Assembly (NCBI GenBank): GCA_946494335.1
Contig: CAMMBV010000017.1
Coordinates: 1-63,795, forward strand
Length of the DNA stretch: 63,795 bases
Direction: 5' to 3'
Origin: an uncultured Ruminococcus sp.
GTDB taxonomy: Bacteria; Bacillota; Clostridia; Lachnospirales; Lachnospiraceae
Shown here: positions 48,675 through 58,471 of the stretch, in pieces
Position numbering within the stretch: the first letter of the stretch is position 1
How the letters are laid out: each line of letters begins with the position of its first letter
Position numbers and translations under genes: made by a program
The notes under the pieces: generated by a model
What the model was told of the DNA's origin: nothing
The model's database searches: none
What the model saw: only the letters and a program-made list of their open reading frames with translations

Positions 48675-48719
48675 AAACGGGAAGAGGAACAAAAGTCAAG
48701 TTTCTCTTCCCGTTTTTAA
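48675..48719 (+). terminator. Terminator between the secreted protein and the NEAT protein genes
   Basis: AAACGGGAAGAG plus GAAC pairs with GTTT plus CTCTTCCCGTTT, followed by TTTTAAT. A smaller TGTAGGAA/TTCCTGCA hairpin precedes it near 48645. No new promoter is evident before 48741, so read-through probably feeds the operon. Confidence 0.85.
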
Positions 48720-48740
48720 TATGTCAGAAAGGGTCGGAAA

Positions 48741-51700
48741 ATGGAGGGTCGGATGAAACAATATGCAAGAAGAGCGCTGTCGATATTGCTGGCGCTTACT
48801 TTATGCCTTGGCATGTACAATGTGACGGCTTTTGCGGAAGCGGGAGAGAAGGCAATAACGGAGTCTACGGAAGAAAAGACAATAGCGGAGCAGTATAAGG
48901 AATTATACCATCAGGCGCTAGAGCTGAAAGAAGAAGATTACACACCGGAATCATGGGCAGCGTTTAATGAATATTGGAGCGTAGCACCAAAGACAGATGA
49001 CTGCAGCGGTCTGGATGAGAAATATCAGAAGCTGTGGCTGACGAACTTACAGAATGCGATGGATAAACTGGTGCCTGTGGAGAAAGAAGAGACGGATCCT
49101 GAAAGCAATTACGCGAAATATCTGCAGATGCTGGAAGAGGCCCAAAGTCTGGATTCATCCTTATATACGGAGGAAAGCTGGGCGAAGTTTGAGAGAAGAT
49201 TAAATAGCATCCTTTCTTCTGATTTGCCGGAGGCTAAAAAAGAATATGAAGAGAATGGCGATATAAGAGATCACTATATTGAAGATCTGGAAGTTGTATT
49301 TCGGCTTTTATATCGTACAGATACAGTGGAAAAAGTTTTGACTGACGAAGAGACGGGCTTTCAGATCATTTCCAATAATTATGATCTGAAGGACGGGGTC
49401 TGGCTTGACATAGAAAAGACTGATGAATCAAACTGGTCGTATATGGAAGGAAGCTGGATGGCGGAAATACCCGAGATTTCTTCTGAGTACTGCGCTTATA
49501 AGATCACGATGCGGGACGAGGCGGGGAATCCGGCGGACATCCTTCGGGCTTATCAGATTGTGATTCCTGTTCCGGAAGAGTTTGATATTGACAATCTGGA
49601 TGTTAATTTTAGACAGAAAAGCGGAGCAAAGTATAAACTTTCATATGAAATTGATAAAGAAAAACGTTTGCTGACAGTTAGCGTTGAGTTTACCAAGGCT
49701 GACATTTCCAACGGAATAGAAGTTTTCCTTTCCAATCCGATAACCGTTACGGATACCTCCGAGCTTGAAGACGGCGTTTATCAGGTGAAGGTAAATCTGG
49801 TAAAGCACTCTGATTCCAGCACGTCGTCCATGGCGAACGGAACTCTGAACGGCGAGGCGATCCTTGTCAAAGAAGGGGATGCGGTAGACGCGTATTTATC
49901 ATTTGGATCGATTAAAATTTTTGACGAACCGTCTTATACAGGCGGACTTTGGTGTGAAGTAGGAAAGAAGGCGGATGGTCAGATAGACGAATCCTCCATG
50001 ACTGTTTTGGTATACTACTGTAATGAGGACGGCACTTTGCTGGATAACGGCATCTATGATGCGATCACGGAAGTTGGATGTCTCAAACAGATAAAGCTTC
50101 GGCTTAACGAAGATTGTAAAAATGAAAAAAATGGCTATACCCTGGCGGTCATGGCTCCCGCAATGGCGCAGATGAACGGCCTGGAGTATGAAGAAATTAT
50201 TGTGGATGAACTTCTTGTAAATCTTTTGATTTCTAACCCTGAATATTTGGGAACGACGGAAACGGCAAAAGATAGCATACCAGTATACGATAAATCCGCG
50301 CTGATGAAGGAAATCGAATATGCCGGAATCTTTTCGGAGAAGGACTATACAGCCGAGAGCTATGAAGCGCTTTCCAAAGCTGTTGCAGAAGCACAGGAAG
50401 TATACGGAACCGAATATGAAGACAAATGGGCTGCTTCGGACGCCTATGTGGAACAGATTAACAAAGTAAAAGCTGCTGTTGCGGCTCTGGAAGAAAGTAC
50501 GGAGCTTACGGAGGCAAGACAGGCGCTGCAGGAGGCGATAGACGAAGCGAAAAAGGTTGAACAGGGAAACAAGACAGATAGCGCGTACGCCACATTGGAG
50601 GATGCTATCCGTACCGCGGAAAGCGTATTAAGCAATACGGCTTCCGGAGTGGAGAAACTGCAGGCTGCAAAAACCACGCTGGAAGAAGCGGTTGAAACTT
50701 TTAACAACAGCTCCGAAGCTTCTGCACTGGACCCGACAAAGCTGGAAGACGGAGAGTATAAAGTATACGTGGATATGAAGCAGGTGGATAAGACTACTAA
50801 TTCCATGTCCAACGGGGCCATAGATCACTGGATCAATCTCTCTGTGAAAGACGGAGAATATACGGCGACGCTTGACTTCAACGGTATGACGATCAGCGGC
50901 CAGTATGGTTATCTGCTGAATCTGAAATATTACGACAAAGGTTACACCTTTACATCCACGGGAGATCCAAAGGGAACGCTGGTTCCGGCTACGGTTGTGT
51001 CCACGCAGAAAAATGCAGACGGATCAGACGTTATAGACGGATACAACGATGAAAATAATTTATATCCGGATATCGTGAGTTTCCCCCTTGTATATCAGGG
51101 AGAACAGGAATGGATTCCTTTGCAGGTGTACGTTCCCATCATGGAGAGCATCACTGCGGGAACCGGAACGCAGAACGTGCTGATGAAAATTGACTGGACT
51201 TCTCTGAAAACGGCGGACGATGATACGCAGCAGGAGATTGAATTTACAGAAGACGGTATTTATACTGTGACCAGTGAAATCCGTGAAGTGGGAAGCGACG
51301 ACGTATCCCCTTTTAACAGTTATCTGGATAAGGTAAGACTGACGGCGGAAAACGGTACGCTTACCGCGTATATCGATTTCAAGAGCGTCATGGATGGAGA
51401 TACGGAGAAGTATATTGAAGAAATCAGTATCGTAAATGGCAGCGCAGCGGCCAATAGAGCAGGAAGAGTGGAAAGAGCAGTGCTTACTCTTTTGCAGAAT
51501 GTGGAATATACGGATATCAGATTGAAAGATAATACCGGAACAGAGGTAGAAGCCAGACTGTATCTCGCACTCAGAAGTGCGGCTCTCCAGACCGCAGATA
51601 AGACGACGCTGAAGGAATACATAGACAAAGCGGAGGCCATTCTGGACGACGGAAAGACCTATACGGAAGAATCGTTGGCGGCATTAAAGGAAGCGCTGGA

Positions 51701-54464
51701 AGCGGCGAAAGAGGTCTATGGGGACGAAGTGGCCATTAACTCAGAGATCAGTTCGGTGGGACTGACCCTGAAAAACGCGATCAGTACGATGAAAGAGCAG
51801 GCCGCAGCAGATAAAACAGAGCTCAAGGCGGTGATCGAGGAAGCGTCAAAGATTACGAATGAAGACGGAAAATATACCGAGGAGAGCTATCAGGCGTTGA
51901 CGGAAGCGCTGGAAAAAGCGAAAACCGTCTATGAAAACGAAAAAGCGACGGAATCCGATGTGAAGAGCCAGACGGTGCTTTTGAAAGCGGCAATCCAGGC
52001 TCTGGTGGAGACGGCACAGGCGGATAAGGATGATCTGAAGGCAGCAATTGAGAAAGCGGAAAGTCTGAATGATCAGAAGGATGAGTATACGGCGGACAGC
52101 TGGAACGCTCTTTTGGCGGTATACAATGCGGCGGTGAACGTGTATAAGGATGCGGAGGCATCACAGTCCATGATCGATACGCAGACCAGGATGCTTCTGG
52201 CGGCCATCGATGCGCTGATCCTCAAACCAGACGGAGACAGTAAGCTCGCCGACGGACTGTATGAGATTAGCGGAGAGATCGTAAACGCTGCAAGGCCGGA
52301 TCAGCTGTCTATGGCGGACGGCGCGCTGGAATACACCGTCGATGAAGATGGAAACAAGATAAAGAACCCGCTTCATATCGTCGTAAAGGACGGACAGGCC
52401 TATGTCAGAATGCGTTTTGTAGAGCTTACCAGCGAGCTGGGCGGACAGGCATTCAGCGGCTATCTGGGAGAATTGCTGTATTATCCGGACTACGAGGATA
52501 CTGATAAGCTTCCGGGAGCGGATGAGAAGTTAGCAGAAGCCATCGTTGAATATAGATACGAGGGATATGATAAATATAACGATCCGGAGTTCGGCTCTGA
52601 CGCTTATATGAAAGGAACAAAGTATCCGGAACAGGTTGCTGTTCCCATTGAGATCGAAGACGCGGAAGTATGGCTGAAGGTTTATGTTCCCGTTATGGAA
52701 TCTATTTCTGTGGGAAGCGGAACGCAACAGGCAAGACTTCGCCTTGACTGGTCAACTGTTAAGCAGGTACGCGATGAGAGCGTTAATATCCAGGAACTGG
52801 AAAAACAGATTGAGATCGCCGGAGCCCTGGAAAAAGGAGACGCTTCTGATCTTACATGGGAAGCGCTGCAAAAAGCAATCGCCGCAGCCAAAGCGGTTTA
52901 CAACAACTTATCTGCAACACAGGAGCAGGTAGACACTCAAATCCTGTTGCTGCAAAGCGCGATAGCGTCGGTGCAGAGTGAAAACGGCAGCAAGGCGGAT
53001 AAAACACAGCTGCAGCTGTTAATCGAAAATGCACAGGAAGAACTGAAAAAGACCGACGCCTATACGGAAGAAAGTCTGAAAACACTGCAGACAATTCTCC
53101 TCTATGCGCAGAGCGTTTATGAAAACGAAGATGCCGGGCAGGAGGCGGTAAACGCCGCGGCGGCTGCACTGGAGGAAGCCATCGGCAATCTGGCGCCGGC
53201 AGTGGATACCTCCCTGCTGGAAGAAGAGATTGTAAATGCAGAAAAAATGGTGACGCAGACGGATAAATATACCAAGGACAGCATAGAGATGCTGCAGATT
53301 GCGATTAACAATGCCAAAAGGGTTCTGGCCGATACGGAAAAGACCCAGGAAGAGGTAGACAGACAGGTTACCGCACTGCAGAATGCGCAGAAGGGTATGA
53401 TCGAGAAGACGGCAGCGGATAAGAGCACACTGAAATCCAAAATAGAAGAAGCGCAGAAATATCTGGAAGATGAGTCCAAGTATACGGCATCGTCTGTGGC
53501 CGCTCTGAAAACGGCAATCAGCAATGCGCAGGCGGCATACAATAATGAAGACGCCACCCAGGCAGAGGTAGATGCACAGGTTACCCGGTTGGATAATGCC
53601 ATCGCTGCGTTGGTGGAAGCAGGCGAAAAGCTCGATCCGTATAGCCTGAAAGACGGCGTATACTCTATTTACGGAGAGATGGTGAAGATCGACAAAGAAA
53701 CTTACTCCATGTCAAACGAAGCCATCAATCACACCATCAAACTGACCGTAAAAGATGGAAAATATTACCTTACAATGAATTTCAATGGGTTGAGGATCAA
53801 CGATCAGTACGGTTATCTGGGAACGCTGAAATATTTCCTGACAGGGTACACGAAAGATCAGTACGGCGCGCCCCAGGGTAAGCTGGCTGATGTGACGGTG
53901 GACTCCTATCAGACAGATGAAAACGGAAACCGGATCAAAGACAGCTTTGGAACGGATTATCCGGACTACGTAACCTTTGAGCTGATTCCGGAAGCGCTGA
54001 ATGACGGTTATGTGCCGCTGCAGGTATTTGTGCCCATTATGGAATCCATCGCGGCAGGCACAGGAACACAGCCGGTATATCTGAAGCTTGACTGGAGCAC
54101 TCTCAAGGCGGCAGAAGCTGATGATCCTGCCTTTGAGGATAACAGCAGCAATGATGACGATGATGACAATAACAGCGGTCTGAACGGCGGCTCCAGTTTA
54201 ACTGGCGGCAGCAGCTTAAGCGGCGGTTCCAACTTATCCAGCGGCTCTGGTCTGAACAGCAGTTCCGGCTTAAAGAGCAGCTCCGGAGGCCTGAGCAGCG
54301 GAACCAGCGGTTCTTCCTCCCTGAAGGCATCCAGCGTGAAGACAGGGGACGAAACTCCGGTGGGCGCGCTGGCAGGACTGACGGCGCTGGCTCTTGGGGC
54401 AGCGGTTCTGGCACTTTATATGAAGCGCAGTGAGAGAAACAGCCGCAAGGCGGAAAGGAAATAA
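48741..54464 (+). CDS. Giant surface protein with NEAT-like and FIVAR repeats (heme receptor)
   Basis: 1907 residues. Signal peptide 1-32, then helical repeats. NEAT-like domains begin near 340 (ELEDGVYQVKVNLVKH), 665 (KLEDGEYKVYVDMKQV with SMSNGAIDHW), 835 (degenerate), 1167 (KLADGLYEISGEIV with SMADGALEY) and 1636 (SLKDGVYSIYGEMV with SMSNEAINH). The S-M-[AS]-[ND] turn is where NEAT proteins have their heme-capping helix; each of the three good copies also has GYL-x3-L-x-Y and PxMESI-x2-G-GTQ. FIVAR helices (K-Y-T-x-E-S motifs) fill the gaps. A Ser/Gly-rich stalk, SVKTGDETP, a helix and a basic tail form a sortase-type anchor. It plays the role of streptococcal Shr. An alternative start at 48753 follows GGAGGG. 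Confidence 0.83.
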   Translation: MEGRMKQYARRALSILLALTLCLGMYNVTAFAEAGEKAITESTEEKTIAEQYKELYHQALELKEEDYTPESWAAFNEYWSVAPKTDDCSGLDEKYQKLWLTNLQNAMDKLVPVEKEETDPESNYAKYLQMLEEAQSLDSSLYTEESWAKFERRLNSILSSDLPEAKKEYEENGDIRDHYIEDLEVVFRLLYRTDTVEKVLTDEETGFQIISNNYDLKDGVWLDIEKTDESNWSYMEGSWMAEIPEISSEYCAYKITMRDEAGNPADILRAYQIVIPVPEEFDIDNLDVNFRQKSGAKYKLSYEIDKEKRLLTVSVEFTKADISNGIEVFLSNPITVTDTSELEDGVYQVKVNLVKHSDSSTSSMANGTLNGEAILVKEGDAVDAYLSFGSIKIFDEPSYTGGLWCEVGKKADGQIDESSMTVLVYYCNEDGTLLDNGIYDAITEVGCLKQIKLRLNEDCKNEKNGYTLAVMAPAMAQMNGLEYEEIIVDELLVNLLISNPEYLGTTETAKDSIPVYDKSALMKEIEYAGIFSEKDYTAESYEALSKAVAEAQEVYGTEYEDKWAASDAYVEQINKVKAAVAALEESTELTEARQALQEAIDEAKKVEQGNKTDSAYATLEDAIRTAESVLSNTASGVEKLQAAKTTLEEAVETFNNSSEASALDPTKLEDGEYKVYVDMKQVDKTTNSMSNGAIDHWINLSVKDGEYTATLDFNGMTISGQYGYLLNLKYYDKGYTFTSTGDPKGTLVPATVVSTQKNADGSDVIDGYNDENNLYPDIVSFPLVYQGEQEWIPLQVYVPIMESITAGTGTQNVLMKIDWTSLKTADDDTQQEIEFTEDGIYTVTSEIREVGSDDVSPFNSYLDKVRLTAENGTLTAYIDFKSVMDGDTEKYIEEISIVNGSAAANRAGRVERAVLTLLQNVEYTDIRLKDNTGTEVEARLYLALRSAALQTADKTTLKEYIDKAEAILDDGKTYTEESLAALKEALEAAKEVYGDEVAINSEISSVGLTLKNAISTMKEQAAADKTELKAVIEEASKITNEDGKYTEESYQALTEALEKAKTVYENEKATESDVKSQTVLLKAAIQALVETAQADKDDLKAAIEKAESLNDQKDEYTADSWNALLAVYNAAVNVYKDAEASQSMIDTQTRMLLAAIDALILKPDGDSKLADGLYEISGEIVNAARPDQLSMADGALEYTVDEDGNKIKNPLHIVVKDGQAYVRMRFVELTSELGGQAFSGYLGELLYYPDYEDTDKLPGADEKLAEAIVEYRYEGYDKYNDPEFGSDAYMKGTKYPEQVAVPIEIEDAEVWLKVYVPVMESISVGSGTQQARLRLDWSTVKQVRDESVNIQELEKQIEIAGALEKGDASDLTWEALQKAIAAAKAVYNNLSATQEQVDTQILLLQSAIASVQSENGSKADKTQLQLLIENAQEELKKTDAYTEESLKTLQTILLYAQSVYENEDAGQEAVNAAAAALEEAIGNLAPAVDTSLLEEEIVNAEKMVTQTDKYTKDSIEMLQIAINNAKRVLADTEKTQEEVDRQVTALQNAQKGMIEKTAADKSTLKSKIEEAQKYLEDESKYTASSVAALKTAISNAQAAYNNEDATQAEVDAQVTRLDNAIAALVEAGEKLDPYSLKDGVYSIYGEMVKIDKETYSMSNEAINHTIKLTVKDGKYYLTMNFNGLRINDQYGYLGTLKYFLTGYTKDQYGAPQGKLADVTVDSYQTDENGNRIKDSFGTDYPDYVTFELIPEALNDGYVPLQVFVPIMESIAAGTGTQPVYLKLDWSTLKAAEADDPAFEDNSSNDDDDDNNSGLNGGSSLTGGSSLSGGSNLSSGSGLNSSSGLKSSSGGLSSGTSGSSSLKASSVKTGDETPVGALAGLTALALGAAVLALYMKRSERNSRKAERK

Positions 54465-54465
54465 G

Positions 54466-55527
54466 ATGAAGGTTACGGGAAAAAGAAAAAAATTTCTCGC
54501 CGGATTTTTAAGCTTGATGCTTGCCCTCTTTTTGGGGGCAGGCATTCCTGCTGTTCCGGTTTGGGCGGAATCGGGCGCGGTATATACCTGTACTATCAAT
54601 CCCTGCTATGCCCATCCGGTAACGGGACAGATCGAGGACTCCGGCGGGGAATCCTCCTACGCCACCGGGCAGGGAATGGTGGAGGGAGCCGTATACACGA
54701 CCGGTATCCTGGAAATGACGGATTCCGGAGGATACTATCTGACGATCCGGATGAGCCTGATGGATTATACGTCGGGCCACAGCTTCTGGGTGCAGAACGT
54801 GGGAGATTCCGGCTGGTCCTCCCCCGCGGTGGGAATAACGGGGAACGGCTCGGACAACAACGGATCCACGGCGGACATCTGCATCCAGGTTCCCAGTGAA
54901 AACTGCGTAGTGCGGGGCAGCATGTACGTAAGCCCCATGGGAAGAGACGTGGTATTTTATCTCTATCCCAGCAACTATTCCTCGGGAAACAATACGGATA
55001 TGAACGCCACCATGGTGACCTCCGTTTCCGGCAGCGAGACGGCGGCTTCTTCCTCTTCAGGACAAGCTTCCTCTTCCCAGAGTTCGCAGGATACGGGAAA
55101 TGCGTCTCTTTCCTCCGATACGGCCCAGGATGCGGAGACGACGCCTGCGCCTACGGCGGAAGCCCTGGAGAGCGAGGCGGCGGATGAGTCGGAAGAAGAA
55201 TCGCAGGAGGATACGGAAGACGGGGAAGAGACAACAGAACCGGCGCAGCTTCAAAGCAGCATTACAGCGGCGGCCACCCCGCAGTCTGAGGTTTCCACAG
55301 ACGCGGCATTAAGCGACGCCCAGGGACTGAGCCTTTCCACCACGGACGAATCCGGCGCCCGGGAGCTGGGAGAAAGTATAGGAGAGGGACTGATGGGATA
55401 CATGTTCGTCATGGGCGCGGTATTCACTTTCTCGGGGCTGATTCTGATGGGAGCAGCCGCGGGAATCGTATACTTCTTCCGGAGGAATTGGAGAAGATGG
55501 GGCGGTGGTGAAGATGATGAAGATTAG
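54466..55527 (+). CDS. Shp-like cell-surface heme-binding protein
   Basis: 353 residues. After a signal peptide (1-35) comes a heme-binding Shp domain: NPCYAHPVTGQIEDSGGESS, TIRMSLMDYTSGHSFWVQNV, GDSGW and GSMYVSPMGRDVVFYLYPSN. Streptococcal Shp ligates heme by two Met; the equivalents here are Met99 and Met158. A long Ser/Glu/Thr linker (about 180-310) leads to one C-terminal membrane helix (YMFVMGAVFTFSGLILMGAA) and a basic tail, so it is membrane-anchored through the wall. It should pass heme from the NEAT protein to the binding lipoprotein encoded next. It overlaps that gene by 14 nt. ATG 54466 follows AAAGGAAA. Confidence 0.85.
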   Translation: MKVTGKRKKFLAGFLSLMLALFLGAGIPAVPVWAESGAVYTCTINPCYAHPVTGQIEDSGGESSYATGQGMVEGAVYTTGILEMTDSGGYYLTIRMSLMDYTSGHSFWVQNVGDSGWSSPAVGITGNGSDNNGSTADICIQVPSENCVVRGSMYVSPMGRDVVFYLYPSNYSSGNNTDMNATMVTSVSGSETAASSSSGQASSSQSSQDTGNASLSSDTAQDAETTPAPTAEALESEAADESEEESQEDTEDGEETTEPAQLQSSITAAATPQSEVSTDAALSDAQGLSLSTTDESGARELGESIGEGLMGYMFVMGAVFTFSGLILMGAAAGIVYFFRRNWRRWGGGEDDED

Positions 55528-56647
55528 AAAAATCACGTTTGTGCTGAAAATCATAGGAGTGCTGACTCTGATTTCCCTGCTGATGAGCGGATGTGTCAAT
55601 CAGAATCCGGAGGAGACGGACGAAAAAGAGGCCGGCGCTTCGGAAGTATCCGCTTCGGATGAACCGGAAACGGCCGAAAGCCTGCTGGAGATAACCGATC
55701 CCCAGGAGCGGGCCGCCGTGGAGGCGGCCGCGGCCAAGGTAAAGGCTATGGATGAGGAGCCCCGAATCATCGCCACGTCGGCGGCCACGGCGGATATCTG
55801 TGACCGTCTGGAGCTGGATCTGGTGGGAATCTGCCAGACTACCATATCCCAGGTGCCGGAAAGGTACCAGGATCTGACCCAGGTTGGGACGGCCATGGCG
55901 CCGGATATGGAGATCATATCTTCGCTGGATCCGGACTGGATTTTGAGCCCCTCTTCCCTGCAGTCCGACCAGCAGCCAAAATACGAGGCCATCGACACGG
56001 ACTGGGCCTTTTTGAACCTGCGCAGCGTGCCGGGCATGTACCGCTCCATCCAGGAGCTGGGAGAGATCTTTGACCGGCAGGAGCAGGCCCAGGAGCTGGT
56101 GGATGAATTTACCGAATTTTACGACGGCTACAAGGACAAAAACGCCGGGGAGGAAAGCCCCCAGGTGCTGGTCCTCATGGGACTGCCCGGCTCCTACATC
56201 ATTGCCACGGAGAATTCCTACGTGGGAAGCCTGGTGGAGCTGGCGGGGGGAGAAAATGTATACGCCGGTACGGATCAGGAGTTCCTCACCGTCAATACGG
56301 AGGACATGAAGACTAAGGAGCCGGATGTGATCCTGCGGGCGGCCCACGCGCTGCCGGACCAGGTGGTGGAAATGTTCAAAGACGATTTTGAAACCAACGA
56401 TATCTGGAAGCATTTTGAAGCCGTGCAGGAGGGACGAGTATACGACCTGACCTATGAGCTGTTCGGCATGAGCGCCACCTTCCGTTATCCGGAAGCGCTG
56501 GAAGAGCTGCAGCCCATGCTTTATCCCGAAAGCGAAGAGGACGAGAAGAAAGCGAAGGAGAGCAGCGAGAAGGCGGCGGATGCGGCGGAGGATTCACAGG
56601 CCACGGAGAAGACTGACGAGGATACTTTGAAAAAGGCCGCGCAATAG
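55514..56647 (+). CDS. Heme-binding lipoprotein of an ABC importer (IsdE/HtsA type)
   Basis: About 377 residues. Signal peptide with lipobox LLMSGC; an acidic linker; then the two-lobed class III binding fold (PRIIATSAATADICDRLELD, GTAMAPDMEIISSLDPDWIL, LGEIFDRQEQAQELVDEF, GGENVYAGTDQEFL, PDVILRAAHALPDQV). A Glu/Lys/Ala-rich C-terminal tail is unusual. The heme role is inferred from the Shp and NEAT neighbours; the fold is also used for siderophores and B12. ATG 55514 is chosen over GTG 55505. Confidence 0.85.
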   Translation: MMKIRKITFVLKIIGVLTLISLLMSGCVNQNPEETDEKEAGASEVSASDEPETAESLLEITDPQERAAVEAAAAKVKAMDEEPRIIATSAATADICDRLELDLVGICQTTISQVPERYQDLTQVGTAMAPDMEIISSLDPDWILSPSSLQSDQQPKYEAIDTDWAFLNLRSVPGMYRSIQELGEIFDRQEQAQELVDEFTEFYDGYKDKNAGEESPQVLVLMGLPGSYIIATENSYVGSLVELAGGENVYAGTDQEFLTVNTEDMKTKEPDVILRAAHALPDQVVEMFKDDFETNDIWKHFEAVQEGRVYDLTYELFGMSATFRYPEALEELQPMLYPESEEDEKKAKESSEKAADAAEDSQATEKTDEDTLKKAAQ

Positions 56648-56659
56648 GAAGGAGGAAAT

Positions 56660-57688
56660 ATGGAGATACAGGAAAAAGATCAGGATAAAAGCCGGAAGCA
56701 AAAGAAAAAACTCTGGGCCGCTCTGTCTTTTATCATAATGATTCTTCTGCTGGTGGGACTTTTCTTTGCGGCGGTGAATATCGGAAGTCTGAAGGTGAGC
56801 TTTTCGCAGCTGATCCGGGGGCTTTTTGTGGAATACAACGACGACGTGGCCACGGTCTTTGACCTGCGGTTCCCGCGTATTATCATTTCCATGCTGGCGG
56901 GAGCCGCCATCGCCGTATCCGGCGTTTTATTCCAGGCGGTGCTGAAAAATCCGCTGGCGGATCCGGGCATCATCGGAATCTCCAGCGGAGCCGGATTTAC
57001 GGCGGTGATCATCACGGCCTTCACCCCCACTTTATTTTTCTTTACGCCGCTCTTTGCGTTTCTGGGCGGGGTGCTGGCCTTCTTTCTGGTGTACACCCTG
57101 TCCTGGAAAGGGGGATTAAGCCCTCTGCGGATCATCCTGGTGGGCGTGGCGGTCAACGCCATGTTCAGCGGACTGTCCAGCGCGTTAAACTCCATGAGCG
57201 GAGGAAATATGACGGGCGTCGCGTCCATCGTAAACGGCAACATAACCATGAAGACGTGGGATGATGTGAAGACTCTGGTGCCTTATGTGATCGTGGGCCT
57301 GATTCTGGCGGTGGTCTTTGCGGGAAAATGCAACCTGCTTTCCCTGGAGGACAAGACGGCCAGAGGGCTGGGTATCAACGTGAATACCATGCGTATCCTG
57401 ATATCCCTGGCGGCGGTCCTTCTGGCCAGCATCTCCACCGCGGTGGCCGGGGCCATCAGCTTTCTGGGGCTGATCGTTCCCCACATCGGGCGGATCCTGG
57501 TGGGAAGCGACCACAAGGCGCTGATCCCCTTTTCCATGTTGTTCGGCGCCTTCACCTTTCTGCTGGCGGACACCATAGGGCGGACCATTGCCTACCCTTA
57601 CGAGGTGTCGGCTTCCATCATCATGAGCGTGGCGGGAGGCCCGTTCTTCATCATTCTGCTCAGGAGGTCGAAAAAATATGCAGGCTGA
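56660..57688 (+). CDS. Heme ABC importer permease (FecCD family)
   Basis: 342 residues with about ten membrane helices. FecCD signatures include LRFPRIIISMLAGAAIAVSG, VLFQAVLKNPLADPGIIGIS, SGAGFTAV and FLGLIVPHIGRILVGSDHKA. It forms the homodimeric channel of the importer. The start follows AAGGAGGAAA. It overlaps the ATPase by 11 nt. Confidence 0.9.
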   Translation: MEIQEKDQDKSRKQKKKLWAALSFIIMILLLVGLFFAAVNIGSLKVSFSQLIRGLFVEYNDDVATVFDLRFPRIIISMLAGAAIAVSGVLFQAVLKNPLADPGIIGISSGAGFTAVIITAFTPTLFFFTPLFAFLGGVLAFFLVYTLSWKGGLSPLRIILVGVAVNAMFSGLSSALNSMSGGNMTGVASIVNGNITMKTWDDVKTLVPYVIVGLILAVVFAGKCNLLSLEDKTARGLGINVNTMRILISLAAVLLASISTAVAGAISFLGLIVPHIGRILVGSDHKALIPFSMLFGAFTFLLADTIGRTIAYPYEVSASIIMSVAGGPFFIILLRRSKKYAG

Positions 57689-58460
57689 GAACAAACCGGC
57701 GATGGCGGTGAAAAACCTGTCCTTTGCCTATGGAAAAAACAAAGTGCTGCGGGATGTGTCCTTTGATATTAAAGAGGGCGATATCACCACGATCATGGGA
57801 GCCAACGGATGCGGCAAGACCACGCTGTTTTCCCTGATGACGAAAAACCTCTATCCCAAGAGGGGCAACATCTTCCTGAAGGGAAAGAACATACAGAATT
57901 TGGGCCTGAAGGAATTCGCCCGGAAGGTATCCATCGTCCATCAGTATAATACCTCCAGCGACGACATCACCGTGGAGCGGTTGGTGTCCTTTGGAAGGAC
58001 GCCTCATATGAAGATGATGCAGGGAAGGAGTGCGGAGGACGAAAGGCTGATCCAGTGGGCCATGGAGGTGACCAACGTGGAGAAGTACCGGGACCGGGAG
58101 GTGTCCCGCTTATCCGGCGGCCAGCGCCAAAGAGTCTGGATCGCCATGGCGTTGGCGCAGAATACGAAAATCCTCTTTCTGGACGAGCCGACCACCTATC
58201 TGGATATCCGGTATCAGATCGAGATACTGGAGCTGATCCGCAGGCTGAACCGGGAGTTTGGCATCACCATCATCATGGTGCTGCATGATATCAATCAGGC
58301 CATTTATTTCTCCCATCACATCATCGGCCTCAAGGACGGGATCGTGGAGGTGACGGGAGATCCGCAGGAAGTGATTACCAGCGAAAGCATCCGGAAGCTG
58401 TATGGAATTGAGCTGGATGTAACCCGGTTTGACGGAAAAAAATTTGTACTGACGGTGTAA
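57678..58460 (+). CDS. Heme ABC importer ATPase (FecE/HmuV type)
   Basis: 260 residues: Walker A GANGCGKTTLFSLM, Q-loop VHQYNTSSDDITV, signature LSGGQRQRVWIAMAL, Walker B ILFLDEPTTYLDIRYQ, switch VLHDINQA. The DEPTTYLD-IRYQ-x-E stretch is characteristic of iron-chelate/heme/B12 importers. The ribosome site is AGGAGG. It completes the importer with the two preceding genes. Confidence 0.91.
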   Translation: MQAENKPAMAVKNLSFAYGKNKVLRDVSFDIKEGDITTIMGANGCGKTTLFSLMTKNLYPKRGNIFLKGKNIQNLGLKEFARKVSIVHQYNTSSDDITVERLVSFGRTPHMKMMQGRSAEDERLIQWAMEVTNVEKYRDREVSRLSGGQRQRVWIAMALAQNTKILFLDEPTTYLDIRYQIEILELIRRLNREFGITIIMVLHDINQAIYFSHHIIGLKDGIVEVTGDPQEVITSESIRKLYGIELDVTRFDGKKFVLTV

Positions 58461-58471
58461 GGAGGCTGTTT

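Noticed and set aside
55424-56413. 329-residue open frame antisense to the heme-binding lipoprotein gene
   Set aside because: The plus strand encodes a lipobox and binding-protein fold; the antisense translation is low-complexity and lacks a start signal.
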